A DNA stretch of 64,000 nucleotides from Verrucomicrobiota bacterium (lineage in GTDB: Bacteria; Verrucomicrobiota; Verrucomicrobiia; Verrucomicrobiales; Akkermansiaceae): contig JAFLEH010000009.1 in assembly GCA_017301995.1 (NCBI GenBank), forward strand, positions 170,455-234,454, in the 5' to 3' direction. Below the pieces are notes generated by a model that worked only from the letters and a program-made list of their open reading frames with translations, did no database searches and was not told the origin of the DNA. The translations under genes and the position numbers were made by a program. This document shows positions 51,473-60,646 of this stretch, piece by piece (position 1 is the first letter of the stretch; the number at the start of each line of letters is the position of its first letter).

Positions 51473-52810
51473 ATGAGCAAAAACACCATCACCGACTGGC
51501 GACCCGAGGATCCCGCATTCTGGGAGGGCGCCGGCAAGCGCATCGCCTGGAAAACACTGGCCATCACCACGATCTCGCTGCTGTTGTCCTTCTGCACTTG
51601 GTTCCTGATGAGCGCGGTGGCGGTCCGCTTGCCGGGAATCGGATTCAAGTTTACCGACAACCAACTCTTCTGGCTGGCGGCGATGCCCGGTCTGGCCGGC
51701 GGCACACTGCGCTTGCTGCACATGTTCCTGATTCCGATTTACGGAACCCGCAATGTGGTGACGATCGCCACGGTTGCGAAGATTCTTCCCTGTGTGGGCC
51801 TCGGATTCGCCATTCTCAATCCGACCACGCCGTTCTGGATCTTCATCGCGCTGGCATTCCTGTTGGGTATGGGGGGTGGTGATTTTTCGTCCTATATGCC
51901 CAGCACCAGCGTGTTTTTTCCAAAACGGTTGCAAGGCACCGCGCTCGGCATCCAGGCGGGCATCGGAAATTTCGGGGTTTCAGTGGTCCAGTTCGTGACC
52001 CCGTGGATCATCACCTTCGCAATCTGCGGCAGTACGATGGGAGGCTCGCAGGTGTTCGCCAAGGCGGGAAAGACGAGTCAGATTTGGCTTCAAAACTCCA
52101 CATTCGTCTATGTTCCGTTGCTTTTGCTAGTTGGTGTTGTCGCATGGACGGGCCTGCGCCGCGTGCCGGTGAAAGCCTCGTTCGGCGAACAGCTCGATAT
52201 CTTCGGCAACAAGCACACGTGGTTTTGCACCATCACCTATGTGATGACTTTCGGTTGTTTCTCCGGGTTGGCGGCCGCGTTTCCGATGCTCATCAAGTCG
52301 GTGTACGGCGGGCTTCCCAACGCGCCGGATCCCCTCAAATACGCTTTCTATGGCCCGCTGATCGGCTCCGCCATGCGCGTGCTGGCGGGTCCGCTCACCG
52401 ACAGATGGGGAGGTGCCATTTTCACCACGCTCTGCGGTGTGGGTCTGATCGCCGGGGCCGCGTTTCTCGGGTTCAGCGACATTCTAATCCATCCGTCGAT
52501 GGAAACGTTCCCGGTCTTCGTGTGGGTGATGTTGGGAATGTTCTTCTTCACCGGTATCGGCAACGCCGCCACTTTCCGGCAGTATCCGGTGATCTTCGCG
52601 CATTCGCCGCGCCAGGCCGCCGGGGTGATCGGATTCACCGCCGCGATTGCCGCGTATGGGCCGTTTCTTTTCAACACGATCATCGGCCAGGTTAAGTCCG
52701 CTTGCAAGACACCCGCGCCGTTCTTCAGCGGGCTGCTCGTGTTCTGCGTGCTGGCGACCGCGATCAACTGGTGGTTCTATCAGAGGAGGGGCTGCGAGAA
52801 GCCGTCGTGA
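51473..52810 (+). CDS. narK: Nitrate/nitrite transporter, NarK family (MFS)
   Basis: 445 residues, about twelve membrane helices. The nitrate signatures are GMGGGDFSSYMPSTSVFFPK and GIGNAATFRQYPVIFA, and MRVLAGPLTDRWGG is the MFS loop. It imports nitrate and/or exports nitrite. The second nitrate-signature region GAAFLGFS is followed by a long loop. It is 22 nt downstream of the cytochrome c gene and probably belongs to the operon. The ATG at 51473 starts MSKNTITDWRPED. Confidence 0.92.
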   Translation: MSKNTITDWRPEDPAFWEGAGKRIAWKTLAITTISLLLSFCTWFLMSAVAVRLPGIGFKFTDNQLFWLAAMPGLAGGTLRLLHMFLIPIYGTRNVVTIATVAKILPCVGLGFAILNPTTPFWIFIALAFLLGMGGGDFSSYMPSTSVFFPKRLQGTALGIQAGIGNFGVSVVQFVTPWIITFAICGSTMGGSQVFAKAGKTSQIWLQNSTFVYVPLLLLVGVVAWTGLRRVPVKASFGEQLDIFGNKHTWFCTITYVMTFGCFSGLAAAFPMLIKSVYGGLPNAPDPLKYAFYGPLIGSAMRVLAGPLTDRWGGAIFTTLCGVGLIAGAAFLGFSDILIHPSMETFPVFVWVMLGMFFFTGIGNAATFRQYPVIFAHSPRQAAGVIGFTAAIAAYGPFLFNTIIGQVKSACKTPAPFFSGLLVFCVLATAINWWFYQRRGCEKPS

Positions 52811-52845
52811 CGGTCGATAGTCATTAGTCATTGGGAGATAGAACC

Positions 52846-54162
52846 ATGCATACGGAAAGTGATTCGAGACAGAGCAACATGGTGCTGACGATGTCCACCA
52901 TCGCGTTCACGCTGATGTTCGCGGTGTGGCTGATGTTCGGGGTGCTGGGAATAGCGATTCGGAAGGAATTCAAGCTCGACGAGGTTGAGTTCGGCTGGCT
53001 GGTGGCCGTCGCCGTGCTGAACGGATCGATCTGGCGGCTTTTGTTCGGGATATGGACGGATCGCTTCGGCGGTCGTCTGGTGATGACCCTGCTGGTAGGG
53101 GCCACGGCTATACCGGCATTTCTCGTGTCCCACGCGCGGTCGTTCACCGAGTTGATGGTTTATGCGTTCCTCGTGGGGATGGCCGGCAACGCGTTTTCGG
53201 TGGGCATCGCATGGAATTCCGCGTGGTTTCCGCGCAACCGGCAGGGGTTCGCGTTGGGAGTGTTCGGCGCGGGCAACGTCGGAGCCTCGGTGACGAAGTT
53301 CATTGGTCCGTGGCTGATCGCCTTGGTTCCGGCAGCGGGATTCGCCGGAGGACTGGTGCCGGGCGGTTGGCGGTTCGTGCCCACGCTTTACGGGGTGATG
53401 TTGCTGGTGATGGCCGCGGCAATTTGGATTTGCTGTCCCCACAACGATCACAAACCCGGATTGGGTCGGCCCATGTCCGACCTGCTGCGTCCGCTCCGGC
53501 AGATCCGGGTGTGGCGCTTCAGCCTGTATTACGTGGTGGTCTTCGGAGCCTACGTGGCACTGGCCGCATGGCTGCCGAAATATTATGTCGATGTCTTCGG
53601 AATGAAGCTTCAGGATGCGGCCCTGCTCACCGCGTTGTTCATTTTTCCCGCCAGTTTGCTGCGGCCGCTGGGTGGCTGGTTGTCCGACAAATACGGCGCC
53701 CGCCGGGTGATGTATTGGGTGTTCGGCTCGATGCTTGCCGCCCTGCTGGTGCTATCGGCCCCGGAGGGCCACATCGTGCTTTATGTGCCGAAGAAGATCG
53801 AGGATAGCGGTCAGATCGCGACCATGAGGTTTGTCATGGGGCCGTGGCTGTTCACCGCGCTGGTGTTCATTGTCGGCTGTGGCATGGGCATCGGCAAGGC
53901 CGCGGTCTATAAGCACATCCCGGAGTATTTCCCGAAGGATGTGGGTGCGGTCGGCGGCCTGGTGGGTTTGTTGGGCGCATTGGGAGGCTTCTTCCTGCCC
54001 TTGTTGTTCGGCTACGCCCTCAAGCTCACCGGCATTCCGCAAACGACATTCGCGGTGCTGTTCCTAGTCACGCTGGCAAGCGCCGTGTGGATGCACCTGG
54101 TCGTGCTCAAGATTCTCAAACTGGCCACACCGCATCTCGATCATGTTTTCGAGCGACACTGA
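52846..54162 (+). CDS. Second nitrate/nitrite transporter, NarK family (NarK1-like)
   Basis: 438 residues, about twelve helices. FGIWTDRFGGRLVM is the MFS motif and MAGNAFSVGIAWNSAWFP is the nitrate signature. VGCGMGIGKAAVYKHIPEYF with PKDVGAVGGLVG is the second. It is clearly different from the preceding NarK, so the pair probably splits proton-coupled nitrate uptake and nitrate/nitrite exchange, as NarK1/NarK2 pairs do. GGGAGA lies nine bases before the ATG at 52846, one of the few clear ribosome binding sites of the operon. Confidence 0.92.
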   Translation: MHTESDSRQSNMVLTMSTIAFTLMFAVWLMFGVLGIAIRKEFKLDEVEFGWLVAVAVLNGSIWRLLFGIWTDRFGGRLVMTLLVGATAIPAFLVSHARSFTELMVYAFLVGMAGNAFSVGIAWNSAWFPRNRQGFALGVFGAGNVGASVTKFIGPWLIALVPAAGFAGGLVPGGWRFVPTLYGVMLLVMAAAIWICCPHNDHKPGLGRPMSDLLRPLRQIRVWRFSLYYVVVFGAYVALAAWLPKYYVDVFGMKLQDAALLTALFIFPASLLRPLGGWLSDKYGARRVMYWVFGSMLAALLVLSAPEGHIVLYVPKKIEDSGQIATMRFVMGPWLFTALVFIVGCGMGIGKAAVYKHIPEYFPKDVGAVGGLVGLLGALGGFFLPLLFGYALKLTGIPQTTFAVLFLVTLASAVWMHLVVLKILKLATPHLDHVFERH

Positions 54163-54229
54163 CAGGACGCACCAAACAACCAACCCCAATTGATCCAACA
54201 GAAACATATGAGTCATAAAGCGACTATTT
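54163..54229. other. Short convergent spacer after the nar operon
   Basis: 67 nt between convergent operons. AGTC...GACT near 54213-54226 followed by ATTTTC is a weak hairpin; no strong terminator is visible. Confidence 0.3.
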
Positions 54230-54517
54230 TCAATCCTCCCTCACGATGCTTTGGATCTCGCCGGGGCCGAATTCCACGCCGCGGAGGCGGAAGCGTGGCT
54301 CGGCATTGGCCGGGTCGCCGGGATTCCGGAGCCACTCCAACAATCCGGAGAGTGGCTTCTCGTGGTTGGTTAGGATAACACACACCCGCTTGCCAAGCAC
54401 CACGCCCCAGCGGGATTCGAACGCCCGCTTTTCCTCGTCCAACCGCTCGCGCCACCTGCGGTAGCCGTCGCCGCCGGAAGCGACGTTGAAATCGAACTCG
54501 CCCTGATCGAACGCCAT
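54230..54517 (-). CDS. Small hypothetical protein, last gene of the leftward envelope operon
   Basis: 95 residues starting MAFDQGEFDFNVASGGDGY, with RRWRERLDEEKRAFESRWGV and a middle KRVCVILTNHEKPLSGLLEW resembling the NGDxLxG-type beta module of the upstream genes (here HEKPLSG). There is no signal peptide. It is 12 nt after the stop of the preceding gene on the same strand. Family not recognised. Confidence 0.65.
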   Translation of the reverse strand: MAFDQGEFDFNVASGGDGYRRWRERLDEEKRAFESRWGVVLGKRVCVILTNHEKPLSGLLEWLRNPGDPANAEPRFRLRGVEFGPGEIQSIVRED

Positions 54518-54529
54518 CGAGGAATCCGC

Positions 54530-55957
54530 CTATTTTTCCAATTCCTCCCGCAGGTCATTGGTCGCGGGGTCGTGGATATTGAATTCGATCCGGTTGAACG
54601 CGGAGAGCTTGAACTCCGCCTTGCCGAAGGTCTGGCTGCTGCCGGCGATCGTCTCTTTGGTTAGGGCGTCCATCCGGAAGACGATCGAGCTTCCATCGGG
54701 GAACCATGCCCGGACGTCGCCGTTGCGCCGGATTGGTTCTTCCAGCGAGGCCGGTTTGAGCATGATGTTGCGGACCCGGGAAACCGGAAGCTTGATCTCG
54801 GCGAACGGCGTCTTCACATGCATAATGCCATCGCTGATCGCGGTCACCTCGCCGCTTAGCGAGTCTCCGTTGCGCAGTTTCATCCTGCCTTCATCCTCAG
54901 CCTTGCCCTTGGATTTTTCCTTGGGCTCTTCTTTGGGTTCGATCGCGATGCCGCGGCGGATGCCCATGCCCATCATGGCGACATTGCCCTCGGGAAGCTC
55001 CTCCGGAATGCCGTCCCACGTGGTCACTTTGATTCGCGAAATCGAAAGTGACGAACCGGATGATCCTCCCATTTGCGCGAACGAAATCGCCCCGCCCATT
55101 TTGGATTTTGCGGCGTCCGGATCCTTCCAATTCGCCGCGTAGCGCCCATTGACGTAGAGGCAGACTTGGCCGGACTTGCGCCCCGTTCGGATTTCGAGAT
55201 GAACGTTCTCGTCCTCGCGGAACTCAGGAATGCTAACCACGTTGTCGCCGCCGAACATGCCTCCGCCGTTGCCCCGGTTGATCGTTGCGTAACCGCCCTG
55301 GCAGTTGATCTGATAGCCCCGGTTGGTTCCATCCGGATCGGCATCGGAAAAAACGCCGATTCTCGCGCTCAGTTGCCCTTTCCATGCCATCTCGAACGCC
55401 AGGCAGCAATCGTCCGGCAGGTCCAAATTCCTAACGATCGGCTTTTGGGATTCCGCGCGCAGGGTTCCGCGGTTGTAGGTCCACGCCGGATTCTTTTCCG
55501 CTTGGGTCCAACCGTCCAACCCGGTGGGACCGCTGTAAAGCAGAGAGGCGCGGTCTTCAATATCCACCCTCTTGACCATCACCCGGCGGAACTCCATGCG
55601 TCCGGCATACCAGGTGTCGATCACGATCTTATCATCGGTCACCGCCACCAATTGGCCCTTCACCTGGGCGGGCGGTTGGTCCGGCCATAGGTTCAGCGTG
55701 AGCGTGGCCTCGTGGTCCGCCTTGAACTCCTGAATCACCGTCGGCAGGGTGAGTTCCAACAGATTTTTGACGAAAAACGGCGTGGGCCGCTCAAGAATCG
55801 GCGAATTCCACACCATGCGGTCGTTTTCCAACGAGTCGATGGAACCGGACAACTGGTCGAACCCCTTGTTGGCAAAGCGCAGAAAGGCGCGTTCGTCCTC
55901 CGCTCCCGATCGCAGCGGCGCGATGAGCGCCAATGATATGCAAATCCACCGTTTCAT
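54530..55957 (-). CDS. Secreted LamG-like protein with NGDxLxG module, paralogue 3
   Basis: 475 residues with a signal peptide (MKRWICISLALIAPLRSGAE). An SH3-like beta module lies at the start, a concanavalin/LamG-like domain (DUF1080 type) at about 150-310 (LLYSGPTGLDGWTQAEKNPA; HLEIRTGRKSGQVCLYVNGR), then a Lys/Glu-rich linker. A further module LRNGDSLSGEVTAISDGIMH with PVSRVRNI follows at about 360-410. LamG/DUF1080 domains bind or cleave sugars; the catalytic role here is unknown. It overlaps the preceding gene by 4 nt (ATGA) and is related in domain order to the two upstream genes. Confidence 0.7.
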   Translation of the reverse strand: MKRWICISLALIAPLRSGAEDERAFLRFANKGFDQLSGSIDSLENDRMVWNSPILERPTPFFVKNLLELTLPTVIQEFKADHEATLTLNLWPDQPPAQVKGQLVAVTDDKIVIDTWYAGRMEFRRVMVKRVDIEDRASLLYSGPTGLDGWTQAEKNPAWTYNRGTLRAESQKPIVRNLDLPDDCCLAFEMAWKGQLSARIGVFSDADPDGTNRGYQINCQGGYATINRGNGGGMFGGDNVVSIPEFREDENVHLEIRTGRKSGQVCLYVNGRYAANWKDPDAAKSKMGGAISFAQMGGSSGSSLSISRIKVTTWDGIPEELPEGNVAMMGMGIRRGIAIEPKEEPKEKSKGKAEDEGRMKLRNGDSLSGEVTAISDGIMHVKTPFAEIKLPVSRVRNIMLKPASLEEPIRRNGDVRAWFPDGSSIVFRMDALTKETIAGSSQTFGKAEFKLSAFNRIEFNIHDPATNDLREELEK

Positions 55958-57300
55958 GACTTTTCCTTCCGCTCTTTCGGTTCCGCGGCCTTTCGTTCGA
56001 ACGCCGTCACGATGCCACGCTTGAGGCGCAGCTTTCCTAACAGCGGATGTACCGCCTCCACTTCGTCGGGCGTGAAACCGCACTCGCTCACCCGCAGCAC
56101 GCCGCCGCCTTGCAGTTTCAGGCTGAAAAGTCCCTTGTCGCGATCCGGAGATCCGCCCTCGGGCTCGGCGAAATAGATCGCGGAAACGGCCGATTCGGGC
56201 ACTTCGATCGCCTGTTCCTGAAACGCGTTCTTGAACACATAGACCGTCTCCGCGCCATTCTTCCGGGTTTCCAACAACGACCCGCCGAAGCGCTCGCCCT
56301 CGACGCTCAGCAGCGCGTCTTTGGTGCGGTCTCCGCGCTCTCCGGCGGGACGGCGGCTGTTTTTGTTATTCCATTCGTAAACTCCGATGTCGGAGAAGGT
56401 CTGCATCTCGTTCTCGCCCGCCGAACTGGAGAAAACCAGCAGGTTTCCGTCAGGCGGACTGGCCATCGGATCCTGCCATCTGCCCTCGGATTCGCCGTTG
56501 AGCCAAAGCTGGATCTCCTTCGATTTGCGGTCGATCCGCAGTTCGACGGTCACCTGGCGTCCATCGAACTGTTGGGGCAACCGGTTCAGGGTGATGATCG
56601 ATTGAAACCGTTTTCCGGTCGCGGTCTCTCTCTTGATTTCCATGCCGGCCGGGTTGAATGTTAGATAGTATCGATCCTGCTCCTCGCCATCCGCGGTCTC
56701 GGTGGCGGCCATCGAGACTTTCAGATTGGGGGAGTTGCGCCAAGCCACCTTGAAACGCACGATGAAACCATCCGGCAGGTCCAGTTTCCGGCTGATGGAT
56801 CCCTTGCCCTCGACCCGAAACGCGCCCTTTTCGGAAACCCACTGGTCCGAGGTTTCGCGATCCCGCACCCATCCGTCGAATCCTTCCGGGCCCGCATAGA
56901 TCAGGACCGGCTGATCGCCACCGGGCTGGATGGAGGCTACCGCTGACCTGGGGACCGCAAGCTTTCCCGTGGAAGACGATATCAGGGTGATCGTCTTTGC
57001 GTCGATCCCCTCGATGGTTCCCGGAAGCGTGTCGCCATTGGCCAAGGTCACGAGGCAATTGGCATCTCCCCCGGCGGCGGATGTTTCGGAAAACAGCACC
57101 TTGCGCACGCTGTCCGCCTTGAGGGCCACCGGATCGGGCGAAAGCGGGGTATCGAGCAGTACCGTGCCGTCCGGATTGATCGCACGCACGGTGCCGGAAA
57201 TCCGCTCGTCGCCGGTTAGAATCAGGCTGTCACCGCGCGCTGCGGTGGCAAACGCGATTCCCAACAAAGCCGAGAATGTTAGAAAATCAGAAGGGTTCAT
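55954..57300 (-). CDS. Secreted LamG-like protein with NGDxLxG modules, paralogue 2
   Basis: 448 residues. Signal peptide MNPSDFLTFSALLGIAFATA; module 1 LILTGDERISGTVRAINPDG; module 2 VTLANGDTLPGTIEGIDAKT with VPRSAVASI. A LamG-like domain (about 145-300: LIYAGPEGFDGWVRDRETSD; VELRIDRKSKEIQLWLNG) is followed by a third module (LLSVEGERFGGSLLETRKNG). It is exported. The start at 57300 overlaps the upstream gene's end by 14 nt; the in-frame ATG at 57309 is an alternative. Function unknown; it shares architecture with its neighbours. Confidence 0.7.
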   Translation of the reverse strand: MNPSDFLTFSALLGIAFATAARGDSLILTGDERISGTVRAINPDGTVLLDTPLSPDPVALKADSVRKVLFSETSAAGGDANCLVTLANGDTLPGTIEGIDAKTITLISSSTGKLAVPRSAVASIQPGGDQPVLIYAGPEGFDGWVRDRETSDQWVSEKGAFRVEGKGSISRKLDLPDGFIVRFKVAWRNSPNLKVSMAATETADGEEQDRYYLTFNPAGMEIKRETATGKRFQSIITLNRLPQQFDGRQVTVELRIDRKSKEIQLWLNGESEGRWQDPMASPPDGNLLVFSSSAGENEMQTFSDIGVYEWNNKNSRRPAGERGDRTKDALLSVEGERFGGSLLETRKNGAETVYVFKNAFQEQAIEVPESAVSAIYFAEPEGGSPDRDKGLFSLKLQGGGVLRVSECGFTPDEVEAVHPLLGKLRLKRGIVTAFERKAAEPKERKEKS

Positions 57301-58933
57301 CCCAGTCATCAAGGTAGGAAGTGGAAGGGTCGAAATCGAGCATCACGGCATTGTCGAGATTGACCTCGATGTCCCCGGCGTATGAGGTGGACAGACGCAG
57401 CTTGCGGGCATCGCCGGACAACGGCTTGCCGCTCACCCGCCCGAGAGGGTCGAGGCGGACGGACAGCGCTTCGGCGGCCGGTTCCTCGGGTTCGCTGAGG
57501 CTTTTCCGGGCGAACCGGACCTCGCCGACCTCGGCCAGGGGAAACGCGAAGTCGCCGAACCGTCCGTTGAGCGTCAGTTTGCCTTCGCGATATCCGGTGA
57601 TCCTGCCGGAAAACCGGTCGGTGCCGTTGGCGAGCAGAACGATATCCTGTTCGTCGGACTGCATGCTGCGGGCGGAGTCGGGATTGCCGTTCCAGTCCGC
57701 CACCACGACATCGCTTACCCGCGCCATGGAATTCTCCATCTGGCTGAAGAACCCGAAACCGGCGCCCTTGCCGGCATAGCCGTCGGGGTCTTCGTCGAGG
57801 CCCGGTTCGGACCAGTCGATCGCGCGGTCTCCGTTGACATGGAGGTGGATGGCTCCCTTGCGGCGGTCGCAGCGCAGTTCGAACGACGCCGCTCCCATTT
57901 CGGAGAGCCGAAGGCTCGACGTGTTCATCGGAAGACGGTCGACTTTCGCTTCGCCGTCTTTGTCAAGAGTGCAGCGATACATCATCGCATAGCCGGAATT
58001 GATCTGAAGCACATAACAATTTCCGAACAATTTCGCGAACGTCGAGCTGTCGCCCATGCCCATGCGGTTCATCAGTTCGATTTTGGCACGGAGTTTTTCG
58101 TCGGCGTTCTTATCCTTGTCTTCCTCGTCCTTGTCTTCCGCGGGTTTGGAAAAGTCCGCGTGGAACGCCACGCAGACGTTCAGCCGGTTGCGCCAAGCGA
58201 GGTCGAAGCGGAGCGCCGATCGGTCGTTCATGCCGTCCCGCCTAACCAACGCGGTCGCGCCCTTCTTCTGATTCCAATACCACGCCGCGCCGGAAAACAT
58301 CCACCGCGGGATTTTGTTGGGATCCGCCGCATCCGCTTCGTCCGCATCGGGTTTCTCTCCGTCGTTGGCATTATCCTTGTCGTTTTCCCCGGGCTTCTTC
58401 GCTTCGTCGTCCTTTGGTTCGTCCTCCGGCTTGGCGGCGGCCGGATCCGGGGCGGGAATGCCGTCCGGATAGGCCAGGTTGATCATCTGCCATCCGTCTT
58501 CGGAGTAGGGGCCGTAATACCGCACCGCCGGACCATGCGGGGAAGGCGCCACCGTGGCCACCAGCTTGCGCGGGATTCTAACCACCCCGGCGAAGGTGGT
58601 GTTCACCGTCACGGTTTCCTCATCCATTTCCACCAGGCTGCCGGGAAGACGGTCGCCGTTGACCAGCGCCACATGGCCGAGCGATCCGGTGGAGGCGAGC
58701 GGCCGGGCGCCGCGCAGAATCACCTTCTGGATCTTGTCGGTTTTGAATTCGCCGGGCTCGGCCATGTCGTCGCGTTTCCAGATTGCGATGGATCCGTCCT
58801 TCACGCCCTGGAAGGCGCCGTGCAACTGGTCGCCGTTCTCGAATCTGAGAAGATCGGGCCGCGGTTCGGGCGGGGCCGCGGCCAGCAAGCCCGGCGCGAC
58901 GCATAGGAGTTGTGCTAACAAAGATCGGTTCAT
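57287..58933 (-). CDS. Secreted LamG-like protein with NGDxLxG modules, paralogue 1
   Basis: 548 residues: signal peptide MNRSLLAQLLCVAPGLLAAA; modules LRFENGDQLHGAFQGVKDGS and VALVNGDRLPGSLVEMDEET with IPRKLVATV. A long Asp/Lys/Pro-rich linker (about 160-205) leads to a LamG-like domain (about 215-430: WMFSGAAWYWNQKKG; ELRCDRRKGAIHLHVNGD). A late module VLLANGTDRFSGRITGYREG and VRLDPLGRVSGKPLSG precede the end. It is the largest of the three related proteins. Its ATG overlaps the stop of the toroid-protein gene by 4 nt. Confidence 0.7.
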   Translation of the reverse strand: MNRSLLAQLLCVAPGLLAAAPPEPRPDLLRFENGDQLHGAFQGVKDGSIAIWKRDDMAEPGEFKTDKIQKVILRGARPLASTGSLGHVALVNGDRLPGSLVEMDEETVTVNTTFAGVVRIPRKLVATVAPSPHGPAVRYYGPYSEDGWQMINLAYPDGIPAPDPAAAKPEDEPKDDEAKKPGENDKDNANDGEKPDADEADAADPNKIPRWMFSGAAWYWNQKKGATALVRRDGMNDRSALRFDLAWRNRLNVCVAFHADFSKPAEDKDEEDKDKNADEKLRAKIELMNRMGMGDSSTFAKLFGNCYVLQINSGYAMMYRCTLDKDGEAKVDRLPMNTSSLRLSEMGAASFELRCDRRKGAIHLHVNGDRAIDWSEPGLDEDPDGYAGKGAGFGFFSQMENSMARVSDVVVADWNGNPDSARSMQSDEQDIVLLANGTDRFSGRITGYREGKLTLNGRFGDFAFPLAEVGEVRFARKSLSEPEEPAAEALSVRLDPLGRVSGKPLSGDARKLRLSTSYAGDIEVNLDNAVMLDFDPSTSYLDDWDEPF

Positions 58934-59907
58934 TTCTCGAAGATGGGGAGATATCGGTAGTTGAGAGCCAGGGAAAGCAGCGCGCCCGCGGTGCTGAAAG
59001 CGGGTCCCTGGCCGCCGGGAAACGCGCCCTCGCGGTTCTGGATGGTGCCGAAGTAGCGGATCGTGCGCGCGTTCCACTCCTTCCATGCGGCTTCGTCCGA
59101 GTGGAAAAGCGCCTGCGCCATGTAGTATTCGTAGTAGTAGGGGTAATAGCGCTCGCGGTAGTCGATGTTCTTCTTCAGGTATTCGAGGCTTGCCTTGTAG
59201 CCTCTGCTTTCCCGGTCCTTGGCGAGCGAAAAACACAGCGTGCAGATGGCGGTTAGAGTGGGCTTGCCGCCGAAGTTCGACGTGTATCCGACCGAGCCGT
59301 CGCTGCCCCGGCACTTTGCCAGATAGGCGAGGCCTTTTTTGAGGGCCTCGTCCGGCACGGCGACACCGGCGTTGCGGGCGGCGAACAGCGCGACCATGCA
59401 GCAGCCGGTGACGGTTGTGTCGGCGTCGGTCGATTGCGGGGTGTAGCGCCAGGCGCCGTAGCGGTTGCGCTTCTGGGCGCTGAGGATGAGTTCCACGGCT
59501 TTTTTGAGCGCCGGGGCGATTTTCGGGTTGTCCACCATGCCGTAGGATTCGGCCAGTGCTTTGGTGGCGAAGGCATGATTGTACATGCTGTTGCCGATAT
59601 AGCCGTTGGTCGCCTCCTGTTTGGACAGAATGTACTCCACGCCCTTGCGGATGGTCTTGGCGTAAGGTCCGTTATTGGGATCCTCGCCGTGGGCCAGGAA
59701 TGCGGCGACACAAAGTCCCACCACGGCGGGTTCGCCTCCGGATCCGTCGGTCCAACCGCCCTCGCTGTTCTGGGATTTCGCCAGATATTGGAGCCCCCGT
59801 TCATAGATCGCCTCGGCCTGCGCGGGCACGCTTTCATCGCGAGCGCGTTCGATTCCTTGGCCGGCTACGATTTCCGCCAACAACAGCATTCCCGCGAAGA
59901 TTCTCAT
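58930..59907 (-). CDS. Secreted alpha/alpha-toroid protein (prenyltransferase/squalene-cyclase repeat)
   Basis: 325 residues. A signal peptide (MRIFAGMLLLAEIVAG) is followed by repeats of the terpene-cyclase/prenyltransferase-barrel type: LQYLAKSQNSEGGWTDGSGG, VEYILSKQEATNGYIGNSMY, VELILSAQKRNRYGAWRYTP and LAYLAKCRGSDGSVGYTSNF. No DDxD or DxDD catalytic motif is evident, so it is probably a binding protein of the kind seen in secreted planctomycete and verrucomicrobial proteins. It is translationally coupled to the first LamG-like gene. Confidence 0.8.
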   Translation of the reverse strand: MRIFAGMLLLAEIVAGQGIERARDESVPAQAEAIYERGLQYLAKSQNSEGGWTDGSGGEPAVVGLCVAAFLAHGEDPNNGPYAKTIRKGVEYILSKQEATNGYIGNSMYNHAFATKALAESYGMVDNPKIAPALKKAVELILSAQKRNRYGAWRYTPQSTDADTTVTGCCMVALFAARNAGVAVPDEALKKGLAYLAKCRGSDGSVGYTSNFGGKPTLTAICTLCFSLAKDRESRGYKASLEYLKKNIDYRERYYPYYYEYYMAQALFHSDEAAWKEWNARTIRYFGTIQNREGAFPGGQGPAFSTAGALLSLALNYRYLPIFEK

Positions 59908-59977
59908 TGGAGATTTGATGGAATAGGATTCGAGATTTGAAATTTGGGATTTGAAAGGCTTCGTCAGGGTGGTTAGA

Positions 59978-60646
59978 TCACTTCACCTTCTTTTCCATAC
60001 CCCGGTTGTAGGCGTCCAAGGCCTTGCGGAACTCCTCGGGGAGCGGCGCGCCTCCGGTGCCGGCGGCTTTCGGTACACGACGTTCGCCGGATTTGGCGTC
60101 GCTGTTGCCGCCGTTGGCCTCGTTGGGATCTTTGGAATCGCCGGTCATGCCTTGGCCGCCCTGGTTGCCGGGTTTGTCACCCGGTTTCTTGCCGGGTTCC
60201 TTGCCCTCGCCGTCTTTCATCATCTGCTCCATCATGTCCATCATCGCGCCGCCGGCCTGGCCGCCGCCCTGTTTCTGGCGTTCCTTGGCCGCTTCATAGA
60301 TTTTCTCCACCACTTCGGTTTGCGCGGCGATGGTGCGGCCGCCGGTGTCGTGTTCGGTTAGCCAATCGATCGCATCACCCATGATGTCCTCCACCTCCTT
60401 GAAAAGCTCGATCACCTTGGGGATGGTCTGCTCATTGGTCAGTTGCTGTAAATCGGCGGAAAGCTCGTCCTGTTTGCCGGCCACTTCGGTAGAGCCTTCA
60501 CGGTGCTTTTCCACCATTTCGGCGGTGTCGGCCGGTTGTTTCGCGGCGGCATCGTCCGGTTTGGCCTCGTTGGCGGGTTCGGCGCCGTGGACCGGGGCCA
60601 GCGCGAGACCGAGGGCGATGACGGATAGGCGGATCGGTTTCATCAT
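59978..60646 (-). CDS. Secreted low-complexity protein of the envelope operon
   Basis: 222 residues: signal peptide ending VHGAEP; a helical middle (EVAGKQDELSADLQQLTNEQ; VEDIMGDAIDWLTEHDTGGR; EVVEKIYEAAKERQKQ). Then come a Met- and Gly/Asn/Lys-rich stretch (MMDMMEQMMKDGEGKEPGKK) and a conserved-looking end PLPEEFRKALDAYNRGMEKK. Its ATG overlaps the stop of the large upstream gene (TAATG). Family not recognised; the end resembles the tails of secreted proteins in MoxR/VWA-type operons. Confidence 0.65.
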   Translation of the reverse strand: MMKPIRLSVIALGLALAPVHGAEPANEAKPDDAAAKQPADTAEMVEKHREGSTEVAGKQDELSADLQQLTNEQTIPKVIELFKEVEDIMGDAIDWLTEHDTGGRTIAAQTEVVEKIYEAAKERQKQGGGQAGGAMMDMMEQMMKDGEGKEPGKKPGDKPGNQGGQGMTGDSKDPNEANGGNSDAKSGERRVPKAAGTGGAPLPEEFRKALDAYNRGMEKKVK

